DNA from: Acanthococcus lagerstroemiae
Lineage: Eukaryota > Arthropoda > Insecta > Hemiptera > Eriococcidae
Length of the DNA stretch: 64,000 bases
Direction of reading: 5' to 3'
NCBI GenBank assembly: GCA_031841125.1
Contig: CM063109.1
Location: forward strand, 5,990,321-6,054,320
Positions 21,261 to 33,026 of this stretch are shown here, in pieces; position 1 is the stretch's first letter; each line of letters opens with the position of its first letter. The position numbers and the translations under genes were made by a program. The notes under the pieces were generated by a model. The model worked only from the letters and a program-made list of their open reading frames with translations, was not told the DNA's origin and did not search any database.

Positions 21261-22750
21261 TTCAAAAATGATGGCTAGGGAAATGTCATTGGACTGGGTT
21301 CTTTTTGCGGAGACTAATTGCCCCGGTGCCAGAATCCTCCTCATTGATGAGCTGGATCTCACGTGGGAACCTCGGGACTCGACGAATTAACGAACTAAAA
21401 TTATCGCGAAGGCGAATATCGTAGATTGTTAACAGATTGGTATGCTGATGTTTGGTACATATTAACGTTGTAACATCCGTGTGAGATGAGGTCTAAACTA
21501 TAACCCCTCAAATACTTAATATTCGTTGTCACCATCTACAACCGAAGGCGAGCGTCAACTGAGTAAGCCTTGCTACTGAGAAATTTCATGAAGCTCCCAC
21601 ATCACTTAAAACCCCTCTTAGCGTTTTCTCGTATGTTCGAAGCTGAGTTTCGAGTTAACGTTGATTGAGGACCGCAAAGAACGCAGATTTTGGAAACGGA
21701 ACCGGCACACTTTGAGACGCACTGACTCGCAATTTGTTTCGAGGAATGAGACCATTCAACCCCGATTTGTCAGCCTTTAAACGGGTGCACATTCCGGACG
21801 TACTACACTATATACTCTTCACGTCCGGAAATATGATCCCTAATTTAAATTACTCGATGAAAAAGTATCGTACGTACGAGAGTATTCAGTCTTTAAAAAT
21901 TTAGGCCTACTTCCTTTTAATTTATTCATGGCAGGTAGTTCGGTGCGTGTATGACGAAAAAGCCTGTAGGAAGATATTTTATTCAAGACCCTATATGTAC
22001 GATTGACTGTGAATTTAGGGTGTAACATACCGGATGAAAGAGACAGATGAAGGGGGAGCTTCGTTGTTGTAAGAGGTGAATCGCATTTCAGCAACCAATA
22101 TGCTGAATTTTACGTTTTGGAAGTATGAATAAAAACTCCGAGCTAATTCGAAGAGCTCGGTGAAAAACCGCTGCGCTGGGATAAGAATGAAAACTGGAGA
22201 GAGGCGAGTAAACTGCGTCTCTGATGGCGTGCAAATCATTCTCAATAATTTACGAATCGAATCGATTGTTTCAAATTTTGGATATGCACGTATATTTCTC
22301 ATAAAACTGTGACATCTGACTGCAAATGTGTGGACAACAGGAGTAGAGTTTTGAGAGGACTCTTATTTGTGCTCTTTTCCTTAAGTAGCTTCAGGTGAAA
22401 TGCACGGACGAAAAGAGCGGACAGAATAAAGGAAACATGGTTAGTTTTTGAACCCTTTTCACTAATTTGCTGCGGGGTGCTCTTCACTTTAGTCAAAAGT
22501 TCAAAAAGGTCCGGTCAGCAAACGTTCTGAACACTTTACCATTTTTTGAGGTTGAAAAAAATAGTACCAGTTGCTCCACTTCCCTCAAAGGTGTCGGATT
22601 ATTTTCCTGGGGCTCGTTAAGAGCAAAAAATTGCGTGGTTCTAGCAGTTCCTTTCCTAAAAGTCAGACTATTCATGTAAAAGGAAAAAACCAAACTGCAT
22701 TAAAAATCAACGATTTTGTAGACCCCATTTTGGGCAAAAAAAGTTCCACG
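21261..22750. other. Unassigned sequence
   Basis: Non-repetitive as far as can be judged. CpG-bearing around 21340-21500 and 21640-21730. Frames on both strands up to 95 residues lack motifs. A short duplicated tag, AAGTTCAAAAAGGTCC, is not part of a larger repeat. Confidence 0.35.
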
Positions 22751-24512
22751 ATTTTAGCAGGGCTATCTATTACTGTGGGGTAACGCACACTACAATATAA
22801 CTTCAGTGTCTGTCTACTGGGGCAAGTGCCCCAGTTTTCCCCCTTCCCCCACTTGACTACGCCCACGACCTCGGATTATGTATGTATGTGTATCAACCAT
22901 AGTCGACAGTTTGCGCATAAGATACATCGTTGTGCTGTTAAGGAACAGTCACGTGTTCTCAGAATTCAGTATCGTTTTCTATGGGCACATCGCTGTTTCC
23001 TATTGTTGATGTACACCGTCTCAAGTTCACCATACTAAGTCTTCAACGGAATCTTAAAATGCTCAAGACTCAATAAAAACAGTTGTTAATCCTGGTTCGC
23101 AAAATTTGGTTTTCTTCAATCATTGAATTTGGAATTAGTTATGGTGTGGTGGGATGTATGGCGATGCACGCATGCCAAAGTGGCCCCGGCCCCAGAAACT
23201 GACCTTTCGAATATCTCATCAGTGGCCAGAGGGATGCTCTGAGGCCGGCCCGAGCCCCCATTTCGCCGTGCCGCTTCCGGTGCGCGCGTCTTGCAAGGGC
23301 CACCGTCAGGTGGTTTCCTACTGACCGAGGTTCGCGCTTCCCGAGCACTAGCCTGGAAATTTCAGGTCCCCCACAGTGAGACGCGCTTCCTCTTCACTCA
23401 CCCCTCACACCTCCTCGTCTTGGTACGTGTGGCGATTCAGGCAGGTGGTGACGTCGGGAGAGCCTTGCCGGGGGTATTTAGAGGCCTGTCGCTCATTTTC
23501 GTAATAGTGCAGTCGACCTTCATAGAGACAGCGCTACTGTCCAACGATACTCGAAGTGGAATGCCAGGGATCGAACCGCTACGCGTGATGACAGTAAGCA
23601 ATGATCAAACCTCCTTAGCGCGGATTACAGGAAGACGCCAACCTTCCCGGTCAATGGCTCATGGATACCTAGTTAACGTTTCAATTTCAGGCTCTTCCGC
23701 AAATTTTTCATCACTAGGGTCAGACCAACAATCCTACCTCTTGCAAATACAAGCTTTTAACAATCGCAAACACTTCTGCATGTGTCCATCTTCACCCCTT
23801 AAGCGATGAGATGAAGATGAAGAAAAACATGTGCAGAAGTGGTTACGTTGCTCGTGCAAGTAAGAAAACATCAGTACTTGAAAAGTGTAAGTTTTCATTA
23901 AGAACACTATAGTAAACATTAGTACGAGTACTTAGGTTTTCTTACTTGCACGAGCAACATAACTACTTCTGCACATGTTTTTCTTCATCTCATCGTTAAA
24001 GGGGTAAAGATGGACACATGTAGAAGTGTTTGCGATTGTTAAAAGCTTATATTTTCCAGAGGTGGGACTATTGGTCTGACCCTAGTGATAAAAAATTTGC
24101 AGAAAACCCTAAAATTGAAACGTTAACTAGGTATTCACGTGTCATAACTAATGCCAATTTTTTAATTAAGTCTTGAGCATTCTGAGATTCCGTTGAAGAC
24201 TTGGTATGGTGGATTTGTGATGATGTACAATCAACAATAGGAAACAACGATTTGCCCATAGGAAATGACAATGAATTTTGAGAACATGTGACTGTTCCTC
24301 AACAGCACAATGTTATAAGTTTTACGCGCAATGTTGACTATTGTTGATATACATACATAATCCGAGGTCTATAGTAGGTACCCAACAAACTGTCATGGAC
24401 GTAGCCAGGTGGGGGTGAGGCAAACTGGGGCGCTTGTCTCAGTAGACAGAGACTGAAGTTATATTGTAGTATGCATTACCCGACATCAATAGATATTGCA
24501 GCTGTAAAATAA
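22751..24512. mobile_element. Long palindromic (fold-back) element with a SINE in the left arm
   Basis: The left arm runs 22751-~23905 and the right arm ~23915-24512, inverted. Paired landmarks are TATCTATT (22764 / 24489), ACTACAATATAACTTCAGT (22789 / 24452), GACCTCGGATTATGTATGTA, GGAACAGTCAC, CACTTCTGCATGTGTCCATC and CTTACTTGCACGAGCAAC near the centre. The arms are about 560-600 bp once the insert 23142-23643 is removed from the left one. A transcript would fold into a long hairpin. No transposase frame is present. It resembles fold-back/MITE architecture of unknown superfamily. Confidence 0.85.
23142..23643 (-). mobile_element. tRNA-headed SINE-like insert (SINE3) in the palindrome
   Basis: The right palindrome arm reads straight through where the left arm carries these ~500 bases, so this is an insertion. 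On the minus strand a tRNA-like head is visible: A-box-like CGCTAAGGAGG at 23610-23620 and B box GGTTCGATCCC at 23567-23577. The insert is GC- and CpG-richer than its host. Its other end, GTGTGGTGGGATGTATGGCG, matches 34993-35120. It contains the core CCTTTCGAATATCTCATCAG. A TSD is not clear. Confidence 0.7.
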
Positions 24513-24905
24513 TTTTAAAAACTTATGTTTTTCGGAAATTCCGCGCACTTTTGCAATTATTTCGATAAATATGCTTTCTGAAGAAATGCTGTAAGAAATC
24601 TTTTCGTAGAAAATTTAACAAGGAACATTTTATGTTATTTGCATTTTGGTCCTAAAGTGAATGTTTTTTCAGATAACTGCGATTTAGCTAGTAAAAATCG
24701 GTTATGAAAGATAAACACTAACAAAAGCCACAGTCCTTGAAACTTTCACACAGTTTTGCGATTATCTCGATGAATATGCGTTCTGGAGAAAAGTTGTATT
24801 GGACCTTTTATACAGAAAATTTAACAAGGAACGTTTTATGTTATATGCATTTTAGTCCAGAAGTTGTTATATTCCGAGATATTCGCGGTTTTTTGTAAAA
24901 TCTCA
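24513..24905 (+). repeat. Two-unit tandem duplication, ~207-bp period
   Basis: TTTAACAAGGAACATTTTAT near 24614 recurs as TTTAACAAGGAACGTTTTAT near 24820. Upstream of each is TTTTGCRATTATYTCGATRA and YTTCTGRAGAAA. Function is unknown and it is non-coding. It starts where the palindrome ends. Confidence 0.7.
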
Positions 24906-25059
24906 GTATTACACATAATGTCATGGTCAAAGCAGTAGGGGTTAATGACCTCAGATTGAGCTATAATTTTTTATGGCGAGTTTCTAGGTCCATTGGAACA
25001 AATTTCAGTGCGACCCTAATTAATTGGTGAAAACTTGTACAATAAGGGACAACCTAATG

Positions 25060-25189
25060 CGGATATATATCGGTGCGCACACAACTGAGACTGATAGCGA
25101 ATATCATGAAGCAGCAACTGCCGTTATGACGTCATCATAGTCACATTCTCGGTGTTAGTTGACGGCCAGAGATAAGACATATCTAAGTC
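25060..25189 (+). mobile_element. Short internally deleted Rep-A copy
   Basis: Matches Rep-A at ATAGCGAATATCATGAAGCA, TATGACGTCATC, ATTCTCGGTGTTAGT and GATAAGACATATC. The GGAACGAATTCGCGC block and the TCGGTCGAAACGTGACG block are missing. CRE-like TGACGTCA lies at 25127-25134. Confidence 0.7.
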
Positions 25190-26363
25190 AAAAAAAAGCA
25201 CTAATTTGTGCCGGAAAAGAAGAAGCAATCTTGGAAGTTTACTTGGTGACTTGGGAGATCATCAGTGATGACAGTAACTGATGTGATGATAAGGTACCAC
25301 CTTTGCAGTAATCTTTCTCGTACACTGCATCAGTATCGATTATATTTTCCGTTGGACATTCTCGTTTGCTCACTCGGTTTATGTTTCGTGAAGTGTCATT
25401 ACACCCTTAGCCATATAGCCAATGTTATAAAAATGAATACTTTTACTAGTATCCGAGCATCCGATATAGATACGTGCGCGTTAGAGGCTGCAAAAGAGCA
25501 TTTCAAGGGCCGTAATCTGCACCCTTCGTCCCAAGTCACAAGTGTGAGCCTCTTCGGATGGAGAGAAGAAAAACGTACATAATATGTGGCGTCAAAAGAC
25601 GAGCTGAAAACGTTTTAATTACTGATATCGTTCCGCATTTACCGTTAATCTCGCTGGAAAAAAAGAGAAAAAAAAAGAAGAAAAAACAATTGCTGTATGA
25701 GGCGCGTGTTAAACAATAGATGCGGGTTCGATGATAGATTTGTTAACAGTTTACCGAGTGCTATAATATAGGCCCATTTCATGTACTCGAGAGTCTCGTA
25801 TTAAACGTGTCGCAGGCGAACGTGATAAACTGTAGTACGCCTATTACGTTTTTAGACGCCGCTGACTAAGGATACAAAATAGCAGGAGGACGTTATTAAA
25901 TAATAATTTATTTATGAAGCAGGTGTGATAACAATACTAGGCACTGTTTGGTTATATCCGGCCTGTGACAATAGGTTCGCAATTGCCGGAAATTTACCAC
26001 ATTTTATGAATGGTGGGCACATATTCATTGAGTAGGTACGTTTTCTATTTAATTTCACCAATATGACCGAAATTTTACTCTCTGTTTCTAATAGGGTGTA
26101 GATTTTGTTTTCAACCCGCTGAATGGTGTATTTGAATGAACTGCGAGCCCTGACCCTGAGTGTCGATGTACATGATGAAGAATTGCCGTATTTAAACGGG
26201 CCGTTTTCAAAGGTAGGCAGTTTCGGAGTCAAATTTTGATATGTTTTCGTCTTGGAAATTTTTCTACGTATCTTATATTTGCTTACTCCCCAGTCAAAAT
26301 CTTAACTTGATCCACACTTCGATGCTACTACAAAATATGTAACATTCCTCATAACACTAATCC
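25190..26363. other. Unassigned sequence
   Basis: A 105-residue open frame (25265-25582) and one of 106 residues on the opposite strand (25912-26232) have no recognisable motif. A purine tract of GAAAAAAAAAGAAGAAAAAA type lies near 25660-25687. The region 25690-25870 is CpG-bearing and non-repetitive. Confidence 0.35.
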
Positions 26364-26610
26364 GATGCGTAAAATCCCGCAAGTTACCCGGATAACCGGA
26401 GGGGAACCAAGGGTAACTGACCGGTTTCTGGGTAATCTGAAGGTAACTTCTCCGTGGATAACTGTGGGGTAACTGATTGCGTATCGGCATGCGCAAAACC
26501 CCTCCAGTCATCCGGGTAACTGGAGAGGAACCAAGGGTACCTGATAGGTTTCTGGGTAATGTGAGGGTTGCAAACGGGTAACTTTTCCGCGGGTAACTAG
26601 AGGAATGAGA
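26364..26610 (+). repeat. Two-unit tandem repeat, ~124-bp period
   Basis: GGGGAACCAAGGGTAACTGA at 26401 is repeated as GAGGAACCAAGGGTACCTGA at 26525. Both are followed by TTTCTGGGTAATSTGA and then GGTAACTT. Within each unit the motif GGGTAACT recurs many times in both strand senses, a second, shorter level of repetition. Confidence 0.75.
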
Positions 26611-27362
26611 GCCAAGGGAATGAAGTTTCGCCAGTAATAATGTCGTAATTCCGCGTGTAACATTGCCACGTTATGAAGTTTCTGACCGAGTAACTTAAAC
26701 CTAGTGGGGAAAAGACCTATTTCATTATAAGACTGAGTTGACTCAATTAGAATCAGAAATCGTTGTCAAGGGAATGAGAAGTTTAAAAAACGTACTAGCA
26801 AAGTCCGCTATAGAGTATGCGGTGACGAGTTCTAAGAAGTTCTCAGAGGCAAATTAAAGGTCAGTTATAAATCGGTAATAAGGTCATAGCAAAGTGTCGT
26901 CCCCTTATAGCACCTAATCATAACAGGAACGTGAACACGAAGTAGAAAATGAACTTCTCTGTCGCACTTGCGTCTCCACAGATACGGATATTTCTGCTCT
27001 TTATAAATTCGATCTCCCCGTATCATACAAAATTACTTTCAAAACATGTATCTGAAGTCAACAACGAAGCTATGAAGTACGATACCATAACCGGTAACGA
27101 GCCAGAGGAATGAGAAAATGAATATTAGACTTTTTTTTTCCACTGAGGTAGGTGGTGTCTTGTCGATTGACTCTTTTTATTATGAAAAAATATGTATCAT
27201 ACGAAGGGAATTTCAAAATGTTGTACATATTGTGAATGAATGACGTAAAACTAAGGTGACACAAAATTACAACTTTTTTGAAAATCGACCCACCACTTCA
27301 TAAGTATAAATACGTGCGAATTAGACGCTTAAAAGAATGCAAATAGATAAATGTGTTATAAT
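26611..27362. other. Unassigned sequence
   Basis: No repeat partner or gene was recognised. The only notable feature is a T run near 27131-27140. Confidence 0.35.
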
Positions 27363-28556
27363 CAGGGTTGGGCAGAATTTAAATCCTCAATGTCTTTAAA
27401 TCCAAACTTCCAAAAATCCTGATTTTGGATTTTGGATTTTGGATTCAACTCCTAATTATTAGCAAAGGATTTGCATTTTAATGATTCTGAAAACAATTAA
27501 AATCCAAAAATAGGGTGCTTGCATCAAAAAAAATTTTTGATTCAATTAATAAAATTTTTTATTAAAATAGATTCAATTTGAATTGGTATAAATCTGTGGT
27601 TAATTCCACAAATTTCTGAACATTGTCCATATATTATTCCTGTTTTATTTAATTTAATAATAAAATTATTCAATTGATTAGGAAAAGCAACTATTTTAAT
27701 ATTAATAGATGGGATTGTGCGGCAAACACACTAAAAATCCTCTATTCATTAATTTTAACAATTTACTATTAACTTATTGATATCTTGAAAATCAAACCTT
27801 ATATAGTGATAGTTTTACGTACTTTTTGTTGTCGTATTCTATGAGCGCGAAGGACGCTCATTTGGCCACCTTTAGTAAGAAGATTATCTTTCACTGATCA
27901 CAATTGGACGCTGTTAAGCAAAAACCGCCCATTAAAAAAGACAATGAATAATGCCGGTTTACGTACTTAGTGTTTACTGATGAGCTTTTTTCAACGTGGA
28001 TACAGATTTTTGTATCGGAGGCCTAATTATAAAAAATTCTACTTTTTATACTGTTTCCAACGATACTAATATCTCATTTTGTCAACAAATGTCGATTGGG
28101 CAGTTTTTGCTTAACAGCGGCTAATTAGAATTTCAGCGCTGAGCTATAGACAGGGCTGCTTAGCCAATCGGAAGGGCTAAAAACTTTAGCTAAAAGCTAA
28201 CGTTTCCAAACGATTTCCTTCGGCTAACAGCTAACAGCGAACGTGGTCTCATTAGCTAGCGAATGGCTAGCTAATTTTGAGCCAAAATTGATCGGCGAAC
28301 GACTAAAAGCTTCGACTTAGGCTACAGACAACAGAAGTTGTATGCGAATGTCCTCAGCCAATGGTAAATTGAAGATTGCGTGGGTGCTTACTGCTGAGTT
28401 ACTGAAATTTAGAAGTCAAAATTCAAATTATTGGATTTTGGATTTGAAAATCTTTTCTAAAAATGATTTGAGACTTTGAATTCAGGTCCTTTTTTTTTAC
28501 TAGGATTTTGGATTTTGTATTTACATCTTGGAGTTCCCGGATTTTGCCCATCCCTG
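27363..28556. mobile_element. hAT-like element with CAGGGTTGGGCA termini, internally nested
   Basis: The left end CAGGGTTGGGCAGAATTT is mirrored by ATTTTGCCCATCCCTG at the right. The flanking 8-mers GTTATAAT and GTAACAGG do not match, so the TSD has decayed or the ends belong to different copies. Subterminal TTTTGGA heptamers are repeated at both sides (27421-27452 and near 28430-28515). A second TIR pair is nested at 27912-28128, and an AGCTAAC-rich tract lies at 28150-28330. There is no transposase. Confidence 0.5.
27912..28128. mobile_element. Nested TIR element, ~22-bp ends
   Basis: GCTGTTAAGCAAAAACCGCC (27912-27931) is mirrored at 28107-28128 by GGCAGTTTTTGCTTAACAGC, one mismatch. A target duplication is not evident. 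It is short, non-coding and MITE-like. Confidence 0.6.
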
Positions 28557-28754
28557 GTAACAGGTTGTTTCACAAAATTGTTAAGACTAGCTCCCTAAAT
28601 AACACATTAAAAGTCCTCAAGAATTCCGGAAGAGCTTTGATTCTAGGGGATGAAATGGCCCTTAAAATCAATTCTTGGACGATATCTTACTGAAAAAATG
28701 TTTTAGATTAATATTCCTCGCTTGCTTTTTGAAAAGTTTTTTTCCTGTTATTTC

Positions 28755-29580
28755 GTTACACTCCCCATTCCCTAAGTAGGGGGTTGAAAATGAAGCTTTA
28801 TTTTGCGGTGCATTAACCCAAGCATGATGGGGGACAACGCAGCTTTTCCAACATTTTTCAATCTCATCGACTTTAGCAATAGCGGCTGTGCAAATCACGC
28901 CGGAACCAGTTTCTCTAAATCAATAATAGACCCATCCTTAGAATGTTTGAGCCGTTTCCCCTATCCGATACCACACCTTGGAACTTGTGTTTGTATTTTT
29001 TTCATTATCAAAATGACTTTTTTTATGCAACTTTTAAGAATTTATTACCACAAATTATCGAATCGAGATTTCGACTGCGGGAGTTTAAAGGTTACAGAGT
29101 TCGATTTTCATACTGATTTGGCTGAAACATCCAAACTGTGGTTCTGAGGGGGTCAGAATTTTATGTAATGCCATATGGATGTGACTTCATGGTTTTAAAG
29201 GGTGGCGGAACTCATTTCTGAAAACCATTGGGATTTAAACTTGGAGTTTCAAGTGTTGGCAGCCCTGCGATATGTGTGAGTGATCACGTATGATTTACCA
29301 TAAGCGTGTAGCAAACTTCAACTATCATTAAGTCGATAAGAAATTCACTTTCAAAGAAAATTTGTCCTAAATTCGACTGTATCATCGCCAAAAAATCAAA
29401 TTATAATCAGTTCTACTATTTTTCTTCGGGTTTTTACCCTACCTTGGAAGGGGAGAAGCCTTACGCAATATGGGTGTCGTTTCACGGGTTACGGTGGTAG
29501 CTGAACTCATTTCTTATAATAATTTGTCCCTAATTTGAAAATTGTGGTATCCTTGGTGAAAGAGGGGAGGGGGCCCGCAC
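28755..29580. repeat. Rep-E copy 2, lacking the SINE
   Basis: Aligns with 6736-7870, from CTAAGTAGGGGGTTGAAAATG through CGACTTTAGCA and CTTTTAAGAATTTATT to CATATGGATGTGACTTCAT. It carries no SINE where 6811-7030 sits in copy 1, so it serves as a paralogous empty site. Subrepeats near 29150 and 29460 match those at 7390-7800. Its 114-residue frame (28803-29147) is not conserved in copy 1. Confidence 0.6.
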
Positions 29581-30085
29581 TTCCTCGTGTTGACGATCTC
29601 AGTTGGTCCATTCAACGGCACTTGCACTAGGGTTCCTACTGTTAACACCAGTTTTTGCCGAAATAATAACAGTCTTCTATGATTATTGTCACTTTGATGG
29701 GAACTGCAATACAATACATAATAGCTACACTTATCATATCACTACTCCTATCATATCTACACTCAGTTCATGAAAAGCTTTCTGCAGCAATAAATAAGTT
29801 ACGTGTGCTAGAAAACAATTACCTATCTGCTTCGGTGTTGCATGCCTGTCATGTCAAAACCATTCACGTGTTACATTTTTCAGCCAAACCCCGCTAGTCT
29901 TTGTTGATAGTGTTGCCTGATTTGACGAGTCGCAAAACAGTCGAAAACGTCTCCAAAAGTCCCAACTTTTCAAACCGAACGCCACCGATTTTTCAACTGA
30001 AGCTAAGTATCAAAGTCTTAGAGGAAGGTTTCCCCTCACTTCGAGACGTTCCTGAGAAAATGACGTACATTGTAAGTTTTTCATT

Positions 30086-30087
<2 letters not shown>
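29581..30087. other. Unassigned sequence
   Basis: Short frames only (66 to 72 residues). One, on the plus strand at 29679-29897, begins with a hydrophobic stretch but shows no family signature. No repeat partner was recognised. Confidence 0.35.
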
Positions 30088-30121
<34 letters not shown>

Positions 30122-30457
30122 ACAGGACTTAATGCCATTTGCCATGTAGGCTATACTTGGTATACGTGAAGGACGAGAGAAGTTTTGACATTTTGACCTT
30201 AAATCGTCACTTCTGCCGTAGTATTTTTTCTCTATTTTTTCGCGATGATTCCTTTTTAATCCGATGAATGCAATCTTCGAGCCTGTGATCTTTAACACTA
30301 GCCTGGACTGCAGCCCCAAAATACAGTAACTAGATACACGCTCTTCTCCCAAGTTATGTAAACGTTCACGTATTGTAGGCGTATATGTAAGTGAAGCTGT
30401 CCTCTGTTTTTTCTCACTATAGACGTAAAAACGAGCCTTGACTTTAACTACTGACAC
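30088..30457 (-). pseudogene. Possible processed pseudogene or retroposon with poly(A)
   Basis: A run of 30 T at 30088-30117 is, on the minus strand, a poly(A) tract. It directly follows a 113-residue basic open frame (30116-30457) whose stop codon is formed at the poly(A) junction. The frame includes basic stretches such as KRNHREKIEKK, but I do not recognise a family. No flanking duplication was found. It may equally be a chance frame beside a homopolymer. Confidence 0.2.
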
Positions 30458-31961
30458 TATTATTTAAACTTAATAATTAGTCCCGAATGCACGAGGACGT
30501 TATTAAATTAAATATAATATTAAAAATCTTTTGTGACAGCTTCTTAGCCTTCTTCAGATTACCTGTACCTAATCGCTGCCCTATAATTATTTCGGTTTTC
30601 ATACGGTTTACTACCTTATTCCTACTCCCACGCATAGTTTCTTCTTTTTTCCCTTCTTCTTTCCCTTGTGCTTCTTCTTTTATTCCTTTCTTTTTCCCTC
30701 TTTACGATACCGTCCCTTCGGACCCTTCCAACGAAGATCTTTCATAAATGATATTTCCTAGTATTTTAATTACAAAATCGAAATTAAAGTAAAATTAATA
30801 CGTAAAGTAGTAATTATAAAGCATCGTTCACGAAGTAAATTATAAAATAAGCATGGGCAAGCGCTGAAAATCCAACAAAAGTGATTTATTTTCCGAGCAT
30901 GAAAGATGAAATCGCGGCACCGATATCGAGATAGTAAGATCGATACATGCTGTTTTATGTTGCACCAGTGAGTACATAGTTGGGTACTTATAATTAGTAA
31001 CTGTTCTTAATTGACTTACCTCCGCGAGTGATTGGCTTTGAAGAATGAAGGAGGATGTCGAAAATGTCGATGACTGAGTACCTCGAAGTACACAACCGTG
31101 TGACCCCTCAGCACTGAACCGTAGCGGAGGAAAGTAAGCACGTTTACAGTGGATATCATCTTTCGAATTTGCTGGTGATTCGTTGAGGTATAATGAAAAG
31201 GCAAGCATGCTTAGTTTGCATGTGTTTTTGTGTTAATCGAGTTTAGGCAGTTAAAGTCACAGAAGCCAACGATTATCGATATTCAGCTGGTTGCAGTGTC
31301 GGGTTGGCTAACGTTGAGCCCCTGGCGAATGATCGTCTTGGACCCCTTCCCGTACAGAACATATTCAATAGTTTTAAAACGTTAGTTTTTTGTTCCAATT
31401 TTTCACTGCCCGGCATTACCATAATGTGGCTATAACCATCCACGTTTAAGACTCTAATCCACACTGAACGTGATACAGGAGTTTGAAAATAATTCAAAGA
31501 AATCACAATGGGAACAGCAGCCCAAGCAACCATATGATTGCAGAGGACCAAAACAGCAAAAAATACTCCATTAGCCGAAACCTTTTGATTGACCTAAAAA
31601 GACAATACGATCAAAACAGGTCTAACAGCCAGAACCAGGGCTGTAAATCGTAACCGGAACAATAACCGGAAAATTGATTCATTTTTATTTGTTACGAGTA
31701 AATGCCGAGTAAATGAAAGGAAAGTTTCAAAATTTGAGTGAATTTATGAACAGATCAATCAGTTTCAGATTCTGAGTAAGCTAAATACATGAGCGGTACA
31801 TGAGAAGAAATGCCGAACTATCCAGAAAAAGTGAATCAATTTGGAATCATATTTTGAGCGAAAAATGAGCGGAACAAATCAAAAATAGGGTGAGAGACAG
31901 GATGGATAACTGCTAACCAAAAAAATAACGAGAAAACCACAATCTCTTTTTCTAATTTGCT
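30458..31961. other. Unassigned sequence with a polypyrimidine tract
   Basis: 30640-30715 is a C/T-rich tract. Minus-strand frames at 30840-31208 (122 residues) and 31273-31551 (92 residues) have no motif that I recognise. The latter overlaps a non-repetitive, CpG-bearing stretch and would be the first place to look for a missed exon. Confidence 0.3.
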
Positions 31962-32140
31962 CTCCCGCCCTTTCGAGCATTACATCAGAGACGTCGGGGA
32001 GGCTGTTAGGGCTGTCTTAGCCCTTTTCCCTTCTGGCCGAAAAACCAGCCTAAGTCGAAAATTTTGGCGAGTTGCTATGTGAGCTCGAACCCGGGACCTC
32101 AGTATTCTGAGACCAACGCGCTATCCACTCGGCCAACCAA
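31962..32140 (-). mobile_element. SINE1 copy 2
   Basis: On the minus strand: A box TGGCCGAGTGG, B box GGTTCGAGCTC, then ATAGCAACTCGCC, the CGGCC block, GACGTCTCTGATGTAATGC and the CTCGAAAGGGCGGG end. It is about 80-85% like 6811-7030 and 43651-43865. It lacks the terminal CAGGGCTCGGGTTGAG part. The body is followed by an A-rich stretch on the minus strand. No clear TSD was found. Confidence 0.8.
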
Positions 32141-32162
32141 TAATATTCACGATTTCTGAGCG

Positions 32163-32650
32163 TTTCTTTTTCTTCAAGAGCCATATCCGATGCTGGACGT
32201 TGATGGTCGTGGTTTCTAACTCGCAATATTAGTCAGGGTAGTTTTCCGTTGGTTTTCTTGCGTTAGAGTTTTCCTTCTCTGTGCCGAAAAGTGTGCAGCC
32301 GCAGTTCGCTTACTAACTACGTGTTTCACGACGTCGAGTAAGCTGTCTACGACGTGCGCGCGCGCACGCACACACACACACACACACACACAACAGTACC
32401 AATTTTTCTTATCTGGTGGTAACATACCCTGCGATTGTAATGCCTTGTTCGTGTGAATTGGCCGGGGTTACAGGGTGCGTTATGTCTCCCGCTCAACTAA
32501 TACTGTAGTCGCTCTCTTCGCTAGAATGTTCGTTGTGGTACTTGAGTATAACTGGCTTTTCCGGCGTTGGTGGGACTCGAACCTGAGACGTAAGGATTGC
32601 GAAGAGGGCACGTTACCCCTTAGCTACACAACTCTGAATGTTTCACAGAA
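32163..32650 (-). mobile_element. tRNA-derived SINE2, full-length copy
   Basis: On the minus strand: A box TAGCTAAGGGG (32616-32626) and B box GGTTCGAGTCC (32572-32582), a tRNA-like head. The body contains GTAACCCCGGCCAATTCACA-like sequence, then a CA/GC dinucleotide repeat at 32355-32392, then GTGAAACACGTAGTTAGTAA. It ends with an A-rich tail (T-rich on plus, 32163-32175). The body is ~80% like 61195-61515. It is a non-coding pol III-type element. Confidence 0.8.
32355..32392. repeat. Compound dinucleotide microsatellite (GC)n(CA)n
   Basis: Uninterrupted alternating purine-pyrimidine DNA within SINE2. The 61.2-kb SINE2 copy has a shorter version at the same place, so the repeat grew from a sequence internal to the SINE. 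Such tracts can adopt Z-DNA. Confidence 0.9.
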
Positions 32651-32767
32651 CCGTATAACAATTCCATTTTGAAGATGAGTGATAAACCAGTAATGTCATT
32701 TTTTTCGTATTAGAAAACAAACCATTTAAAAATTAAAGTTGAATATGAAGAAATTGTTATTTAAAAG

Positions 32768-33026
32768 CAGGGACGAAACTATAGGGGGTGTGAGGGGATT
32801 GAAACACCTCCAACATCCTAATAATTTGGCAGTCGGCAAATCTTGAAACTGTTAATTTCAATTTTTCGTCTTTTATGAATGTGAATGTTTGTTTATTTAT
32901 TTTTTTTCCTTCAATTAAAAAATATTTCGATTGAAAAATTGGCAAATTTTTAATTTTTTTTTTTAAATTTTGTCAGCAAATTTTTCTTTTCCACCTCCCC
33001 AAACTGAAAGTCAAACTTCGTTTCTG
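32768..33026 (+). mobile_element. MITE copy, left arm of the composite
   Basis: 259 bp, CAGGGACGAAACTATAGGGG to AAACTTCGTTTCTG. Shares GGCAGTYGGCA, TTTTGAAACTGTT, GTTTGTTTATTTA and AGCAAATTTTTCTT-like blocks, in order, with 33636-33922. Confidence 0.75.

Noticed and set aside
26364..26610. CRISPR-like array
   Set aside because: There are only two units of ~124 bp, with no constant-repeat/variable-spacer pattern, in a eukaryotic context.
32560..32640. A genuine tRNA gene on the minus strand
   Set aside because: It is joined to a body that is repeated at 61.2 kb and lacks a convincing acceptor stem. It is a tRNA-derived SINE.
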